Of a stretch of DNA of 9,497 nt, positions 5,534 to 9,497 are shown in pieces (positions within the stretch are counted from its first letter, which is position 1; each line of letters opens with the position of its first letter). The translations under genes were made by a program, and so were the position numbers. Under the pieces are notes generated by a model that was not told the DNA's origin, did no database searches, and worked only from the letters and a program-made list of their open reading frames with translations. Source of the stretch: Deltaproteobacteria bacterium (GTDB lineage: Bacteria > Desulfobacterota > DSM-4660 > Desulfatiglandales > HGW-15). The stretch is from assembly GCA_020342025.1 (NCBI GenBank), contig CP070840.1, positions 2,574,163 to 2,583,659 on the forward strand, read 5' to 3'.

Positions 5534-5973
5534 CAGATAGTTCTTATTTTCAGGATATCGTCTCCGCGCTGGAGAAGGCACTCTACTACGAGCGGGGGCG
5601 AGGAGGTTACTTCAGGGCGACCATGGTGGGTACGGATTTCATTGATCGCGTGAAAATCAAGGGAGAGACTTCTGAGGAGGTCATCAAGAGTTGCGTAGAC
5701 GTGCTGATGGAAAACAAAATGATCGAGAAGGCGAGCAGCAAAAAGGACGATAGCGGAACCTTTTTCACATTCGAAATAGAAGGGTGCGTCCATCTCCCCG
5801 TGGAGGCTCGTTTGAAGGAGGAGGGCGTTCCCGCCTTTGTCTGTCCCCCCATAAACATGATCCTGTACAAGATAAGGGAGCTCGCCGGCCTTGCCGTTGA
5901 AATCGCAGACATCACCGTAAACCAGGAAGAGGGAAGATGTACTGTCAGGGTGGTGATATTTAAACAAGAGTGA
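5530..5973 (+). CDS. Unknown 147-aa protein with Cys/His pattern, coupled to the nitroreductase
   Basis: The family is not recognised with confidence. The ATG overlaps the nitroreductase stop (ATGA), which strongly supports it being a real, coupled gene; the GGAGGG at the end of the nitroreductase serves as ribosome site. The N-terminal half is helical and charged. The C-terminal half has C86-x-H88, C105 and a final GRCTVRVVIF (C137). This C...C...G-x-C-hydrophobic layout resembles the V4R-like ligand/metal-binding domains and some thiazoline-carboxylate hydrolase-like proteins, but the match is only in pattern. There is no membrane segment or signal peptide. A partner, chaperone-like or sensory subunit for the nitroreductase is one option, and a separate enzyme is another. 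Confidence 0.7.
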   Translation: MTDSSYFQDIVSALEKALYYERGRGGYFRATMVGTDFIDRVKIKGETSEEVIKSCVDVLMENKMIEKASSKKDDSGTFFTFEIEGCVHLPVEARLKEEGVPAFVCPPINMILYKIRELAGLAVEIADITVNQEEGRCTVRVVIFKQE

Positions 5974-6019
5974 ATCTGGGAAACACATGGAGAACTGTGA
6001 GGAAAGGAGGATCTAAGAT

Positions 6020-6409
6020 ATGAAGAAGGTCATTGCCCCGAAAAACTTGCACCGGCCTTTTGGCTATGCCCACGCCATTCAGATTGACAAGACACTCTAC
6101 ATATCCGGTCAAATACCCCTGGACATGGACATGAATGTGGTGGGGAAGAATGACATGGCCGCCCAGACCGAACAGGTCTATGGAAATCTGAAAAGGGTCC
6201 TTGAAGATGCGGGCGGTAGCATGAAGAACATCGTCATGCTCAATATCTATTGCACGGACGTCGAACGCTTTGACAAGGAGACGCGGGGCATGAGAAAGAA
6301 ATATTTTGGGGATTATTATCCCGCTGTGACCGCCGTGGAGGTGAAGCGATTGTATCGCCCTGATTTCATGATAGAGGTGGAGGCCGTCGCCGTGCTCGAT
6401 AATGAGTAG
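6020..6409 (+). CDS. Diverged Rid-family protein lacking the catalytic arginine
   Basis: This is a 129-residue Rid/YjgF fold protein: LYISGQIPLDMDMNVVG (26-42), AAQTEQVYGNLKRVLEDAGG (47-66) and MIEVEAVAVL (117-126). Where RidA has PARS, this has PAVT, so the substrate-carboxylate-binding arginine is valine (V103). The active-site region FGYAHAI keeps a tyrosine (Y16). Rid subfamilies without the arginine are generally not 2-aminoacrylate deaminases, so a different ligand or role is likely. Thus the two Rid genes in this cluster are complementary: the first has Arg without Tyr, this one Tyr without Arg. A strong AAAGGAGGA site lies about nine bases before the ATG at 6020. It follows the 147-residue gene after 46 bases, likely in the same operon. 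Confidence 0.87.
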   Translation: MKKVIAPKNLHRPFGYAHAIQIDKTLYISGQIPLDMDMNVVGKNDMAAQTEQVYGNLKRVLEDAGGSMKNIVMLNIYCTDVERFDKETRGMRKKYFGDYYPAVTAVEVKRLYRPDFMIEVEAVAVLDNE

Positions 6410-6744
6410 ATCTTCGTTCCTTCTGAATGAATGGCGGACCCGGATGGGAAATGAACGGCGTAGGGAGTAGTTCTGCTCTTAACTCTTGCAACCGAGAATC
6501 TAACATAGCGCATAGCGTTCAGGGTCTAGAAGGGTGACTTGCAGGTGGATTTCAACAGTATTAGCACTGATCAGAATTCCATTCCCAATCCGTTAACCTT
6601 CAAATGGGAGGTTCCCTTACGAAGCAGGCCTCAAAATGTGCCCACCTATCCTTTTATCCGTCATTTTCAAGTCCTGAAAAGTTGACACCATTTGGCATGA
6701 GGGCCATTCTATATGTATATTAGAACGACTTGGAGTTGAAGGCC
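6410..6744. other. 335-base intergenic region ahead of the radical SAM gene
   Basis: No supported gene lies here. A 40-codon plus-strand frame from 6604 lacks a ribosome site. One fair stem, AACCTTC-AAATG-GGAGGTT (6595-6613, one G-U pair), might end the upstream operon, but no T-run follows directly. The right end carries a possible sigma70 promoter. Confidence 0.5.
6692..6721 (+). promoter_or_regulatory. Possible sigma70-type promoter for the radical SAM gene
   Basis: TTGGCA (6692-6697) and TATATT (6716-6721) are separated by 18 bases, each one mismatch from consensus. Transcription would start near 6728, leaving about 17 bases before the GTG at 6745. A perfect TTGACA at 6682-6687 is nearby, but only CATTCT lies 17 bases after it, so the first pair is preferred. 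Confidence 0.4.
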
Positions 6745-8019
6745 GTGAGAGTGCTCCTCATTTCTGCAAATACGGAGCCGATCAACATGCCCATCTTACC
6801 CATGGGGTTAGGGGCTGTGGCCGCGGCAACAGAAAAGGCGGGTCACGAAGTGGAACTTCTTGATCTAATGAGGGTAAGTGATACGGGCCGTGCCATAATG
6901 GAAGCCGTGGAGAGATTTCCTCCTCGCATGATCGGCATTGGCGTGAGGAACATTGATGATCAGAACATGCAAGCCCCTATCTTCTTGCTTGATCAGGTCA
7001 AGGAGGTGATTTCTCATTGCCGAAGTTTCTCAGGGGCACCTATTGTCCTGGGAGGAGCAGGCTACAGCATATTCCCGGAAGGTGTATTGTCCTATTTAGG
7101 TGCTGACATGGGGATTCAGGGTGAGGGGGAGATGGCGTTTCCAGCCCTGCTGGAACACGTGGAACAGGGGGCTGATCTTTCCAGAGCAGCCGGCCTCTAT
7201 CTGCCCGGCCTTGGCCTCCAGGGAGAGAGAACGTTTGCAACAGATCTGGATGTATTCCCTTTCCCAGATGTTCGCCTTTGGCCTGCTTATCTTGCCAAGG
7301 ATCAGGGCCTGTGGGTGCCCATACAGACTAGACGAGGATGCCCCCTGGACTGCAGCTACTGTTCTACGGCAACCATTGAAGGTCGTATCATCCGGAAATT
7401 TAGGGCGGAAAGGGTTGTAGATGTCATTGCTCGCTATTTTGAGACGGGATTTGAGAGATTCTTTTTCGTGGATAACACATTTAATATGCCTCCATCTTAC
7501 GCCAGGGAGATCTGTGGTGCCCTGATCGCCAGGGGCATGGGAATATCCTGGGGATGTATTGTTTACCCTGGGTCACTTGATGAAGGGTTGGCAAAGGATA
7601 TGGCGAGGGCGGGTTGCACGCAGGTGAGTGTGGGATTCGAAAGTGGCTGTGACCGAATATTGAGAAATATGAATAAGAGATTTACGGTTGAAGCTGTGCG
7701 CCGGAGTTGTGCAATGCTCGGGGATCAAGGCATTCGCAGGATGGGTTTTTTGCTATTGGGAGGGCCCGGTGAAACCAAGGCTTCGGTGGAAGAGAGCCTT
7801 AACTTTGTTGATGCTCTCCAGCTGGAGGCCGTCAAGATGACGGTCGGTATCAGAATTTACCCGGGCACGCCGCTGGCTGAGACGGCATTGCGGGAAGGCG
7901 TTATTTCGAATCAGGACGGTCTTCTTTTTCCAAGTTTTTATCTTCAAAGGGGACTTGAGGGTTGGCTGCAGGAGACCGTGCTGGGTTGGATGGTCGACCA
8001 CCCCAAATGGGTGACGTGA
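6745..8019 (+). CDS. Cobalamin-binding-domain radical SAM protein (B12-rSAM), 424 aa
   Basis: Residues 1-140 form a B12-binding-like Rossmann domain: MRVLLISAN start, PMGLGAVAAATEKAGHEVELLD (19-40), APIVLGGAGYSIFPE (98-112) and the GIQGEGE (123-129) segment. It lacks the DxHxxG histidine motif, as is usual in class B radical SAM proteins. The radical SAM domain follows with TRRGCPLDCSYCS (195-207), where C199-x3-C203-x2-C206 binds the 4Fe-4S cluster. VSVGFESGCDRILRNMNK (295-312), GFLLLGGPGET (334-344) and IYPGTPLAE complete the barrel. Such proteins methylate unreactive carbons or rearrange substrates; the substrate is unknown. The start at GTG 6745 is preferred to TTG 6730 because GGAG (6732-6735) is well spaced for it and the family normally begins 'MRVLLI'. 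It stands alone and converges on the aldolase gene. At 424 residues it is slightly short, with little C-terminal extension. Confidence 0.88.
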   Translation: MRVLLISANTEPINMPILPMGLGAVAAATEKAGHEVELLDLMRVSDTGRAIMEAVERFPPRMIGIGVRNIDDQNMQAPIFLLDQVKEVISHCRSFSGAPIVLGGAGYSIFPEGVLSYLGADMGIQGEGEMAFPALLEHVEQGADLSRAAGLYLPGLGLQGERTFATDLDVFPFPDVRLWPAYLAKDQGLWVPIQTRRGCPLDCSYCSTATIEGRIIRKFRAERVVDVIARYFETGFERFFFVDNTFNMPPSYAREICGALIARGMGISWGCIVYPGSLDEGLAKDMARAGCTQVSVGFESGCDRILRNMNKRFTVEAVRRSCAMLGDQGIRRMGFLLLGGPGETKASVEESLNFVDALQLEAVKMTVGIRIYPGTPLAETALREGVISNQDGLLFPSFYLQRGLEGWLQETVLGWMVDHPKWVT

Positions 8020-8089
8020 TTCTTAAATGACTGAATTGCCGGCTTCATCACAACATCCGTATAAAAAGGATCACACTTCATTTATTAGA

Positions 8090-8773
8090 CTATCGGGTCA
8101 CCTTCCAGCGGTAATAATTCCATGTCCTCACGTGACCCTTTCCTCTGCGTTGCTGTCGGTTTATCTTTTCCAGCTCGCCTTCGGGATACCAGTGAGGTTC
8201 GCCCAGGAGCATGGCCCGATACTGGTAACGGGCCGATTTTTCCGCCCAGATGGCCCATACGCAGACCTGCTCGATACTCCCTCCAACCACGATGTTTCCA
8301 TGGGATTTGAGCACACAGATGTTATGGGATCCCATGGTCTCCTCCACCTCGTATCCCAGTTCAAAACTATCCACCAGGCCATATTTCTCAAAAACAGGCG
8401 CGCCCCTTCCGATGATACTCGCTCCCTGATTCTCAACGGTACGGAGTTGAACCCCCGCTATACTGAGGGTGACAACCATGGGGGAATGGGTGTGAGCCAC
8501 GGCCACCACATCCGGCCTTCTCTGGTAGACGGCAAGATGAAGTGGACTTTCAGAGGCCGGTTCCAGGTCCCCGTCGATTTTATTCCCCTCCAGATCCAGC
8601 AGAATGATGTCTTGCTTGGTGGCCTGGCCCGGGCTCACTTTTCCATTCATGAGGATGCCGTTCTTTTCTGGGCACCTCACACTGAAGTGCCCCAGTTCAT
8701 CCATAACACCTTCTTTATCCAAGATTCGGCAGGCGGTTATGAGCTTTTCCTTCAATTCTGAAATGGCTTCCAT
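8090..8773 (-). CDS. Class II aldolase/adducin-family protein
   Basis: This is a 227-residue class II (zinc) aldolase fold, full length for the fuculose-phosphate aldolase / ribulose-phosphate epimerase group. GHFSVR (28-33) is the phosphate-binding loop region. E75 in SESPLH is the likely catalytic acid. H94-x-H96 in AHTHSP and H158 in LKSHGNIVVGG supply the three zinc ligands. All catalytic positions are intact, so an active lyase, epimerase or decarboxylase-like enzyme is expected; the exact sugar or hydroxy-acid substrate cannot be read. A Trp/Tyr-rich C-terminal end (WNYYRWK) is notable. The ATG at 8773 has only a weak GAGGG site, 57 bases after the AOR stop, so it is probably the second gene of that operon. 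An aldolase releasing an aldehyde for the adjacent oxidoreductase would make sense, but this is inference. Confidence 0.87.
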   Translation of the reverse strand: MEAISELKEKLITACRILDKEGVMDELGHFSVRCPEKNGILMNGKVSPGQATKQDIILLDLEGNKIDGDLEPASESPLHLAVYQRRPDVVAVAHTHSPMVVTLSIAGVQLRTVENQGASIIGRGAPVFEKYGLVDSFELGYEVEETMGSHNICVLKSHGNIVVGGSIEQVCVWAIWAEKSARYQYRAMLLGEPHWYPEGELEKINRQQRRGKGHVRTWNYYRWKVTR

Positions 8774-8829
8774 GTTATCCCTCTGTGATTCGTGGTATGG
8801 GTCAGGTACCGCTCGAACCCTGTCCTTTT

Positions 8830-9495
8830 TTATTTCTCAATTCCCAAATCGCTCAGAAGGGCGTCTGGAGGATTGCCCGTGGACAGGTCATACCCCATGG
8901 CCCTGTAGTAATCTTCTTTTAGTTCTTTCAGAGGCACGACGGTCCCTTTGGTGGGGCCATCCGGTTTTGGCTCCTCCAGAAGCCTCAGCGGCAAGGTGTC
9001 GTCTTTTTCCGTGATGCCTTCGCGCATGTTAAAGAGCCTCTCCTGGCACATGACCCTCATGCCCAATTCCTTCAAATCCTTCACAGACCACGGTTCACCG
9101 AACAGGGCGGTGTAGGCCTGGGCCATTAGTTTGTCACTGAAAAGGCGGGGAAATGAACAGATGATCATGGAGTCACGCGCCATACGACTAATGGCTGCAT
9201 TCTTTACATATTCGCCTTTGCCTGCCACATTCAGTCGCGTATTATCAAAGACCTCCATTCTTGCGGGCAATCCATATCCATGATGGCAGCCCCCTCGGTT
9301 GTCTATGGCAAATTGAAGGGCCTGCCCGTTCAAACCTCGGCATTCATACCCGCCAAACTCCATCCCCTTGGTGTGCATGGCAAAGGCTTCTGAACCCTTG
9401 ATTTCCTGGGATAGGCGCTTGGTTCCTTTGAATATCTGTTTGCCAAACCCCTCCTGTTTAATTAATTTGTGCAACACAGCAATCATGGCCTCATC
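8830..9495 (-). CDS. Aldehyde:ferredoxin oxidoreductase family protein, C-terminal part, 5' end outside window
   Basis: The frame stays open through the right edge, so the roughly 220 residues seen are the C-terminal third of a protein that is usually about 600 residues. NGQALQFAIDNRGGCHHGYG matches the family's 'aLgyatsnRGacH' block. MARDSMIICSF carries the last cysteine ligand of the 4Fe-4S cluster (Pyrococcus AOR Cys494 equivalent). ERLFNMREG with the terminal GYDLSTGNPPDALLSDLG is the standard C-terminus. The family oxidises aldehydes to acids with a tungsten (or molybdenum) bis-pterin cofactor and ferredoxin. Some members instead have other roles, such as the BamB subunit of benzoyl-CoA reductase. 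The pterin-binding and first three cluster cysteines are outside the window, so subfamily and metal are undetermined. The class II aldolase gene lies directly downstream. Confidence 0.9.
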   Translation of the reverse strand, partial: DEAMIAVLHKLIKQEGFGKQIFKGTKRLSQEIKGSEAFAMHTKGMEFGGYECRGLNGQALQFAIDNRGGCHHGYGLPARMEVFDNTRLNVAGKGEYVKNAAISRMARDSMIICSFPRLFSDKLMAQAYTALFGEPWSVKDLKELGMRVMCQERLFNMREGITEKDDTLPLRLLEEPKPDGPTKGTVVPLKELKEDYYRAMGYDLSTGNPPDALLSDLGIEK

Positions 9496-9497
9496 AT

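Noticed and set aside
6604..6723. Short plus-strand frame ending just before the radical SAM gene
   Set aside because: No ribosome site, and it overlaps the likely promoter; no recognisable motif.
7999..8064. Terminator between the convergent radical SAM and aldolase genes
   Set aside because: CACCC/GGGTG lies inside the coding end, and the ATCC/GGAT stem near 8056 is only 4 bp; neither has a T-run.
8027..8761. Long plus-strand ORF (244 codons) opposite the aldolase
   Set aside because: It is antisense to a clearly conserved class II aldolase with all catalytic residues; no ribosome site or family resemblance.

Overview
The window looks like a chromosomal segment of a strictly anaerobic bacterium, most likely a sulfate-reducing or syntrophic member of the Desulfobacterota (old Deltaproteobacteria). 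This is inferred from the gene mix: a tungsten/molybdenum aldehyde:ferredoxin oxidoreductase, a cobalamin-binding radical SAM protein, a DUF169 protein, FMN nitroreductase and Rid proteins. A palindromic dispersed repeat of a type common in that group also points there. No search was run, so the placement is tentative. Nothing indicates a phage, plasmid or insertion sequence.

Layout. Positions 2-700 (+) hold the C-terminal part of a clostripain-like (C11) cysteine peptidase, cut by the left edge. It converges on a two-gene minus-strand operon, with a GC-rich hairpin between the two stop codons. The operon (2371 down to 718) encodes a ParA-type ATPase fused to a C-terminal glycogen-binding (CBM48/AMPK-beta-like) domain, then a 186-residue cysteine-rich protein whose N-terminus resembles the ParA-contacting end of ParB. 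A good sigma70-type promoter lies at 2515-2543. A 480-base gap with a possible folded element leads to a small plus-strand gene (2852-3040, coiled-coil, 62 residues) with a possible sigma54 promoter.

From 3289 to 6409, five plus-strand genes follow: DUF169, a RidA with the catalytic arginine, a nitroreductase, a 147-residue cysteine-containing protein of unknown function that overlaps it (ATGA), and a second Rid-family protein without that arginine. Two palindromic repeat-like elements sit in the gaps, at 4085-4135 and 4706-4777. A CRP/FNR-type palindrome lies upstream of the DUF169 gene. After a 335-base gap comes a B12-binding-domain radical SAM gene (6745-8019, +). It converges on a minus-strand pair at the right edge: an aldehyde ferredoxin oxidoreductase (C-terminal part only) followed by a class II aldolase.

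How the genes may work together (inference). The ParA-CBM48 protein and its small partner form the most unusual unit. All four carbohydrate-contact residues of the AMPK-beta domain appear conserved, so the ATPase could position or segregate a polysaccharide granule as other ParA-like proteins position cargo. The DUF169-Rid-nitroreductase cluster suggests handling of reactive or nitrogen-containing intermediates, but no pathway can be named. The oxidoreductase-aldolase pair suggests aldehyde chemistry, possibly with the aldolase releasing an aldehyde that the oxidoreductase oxidises.
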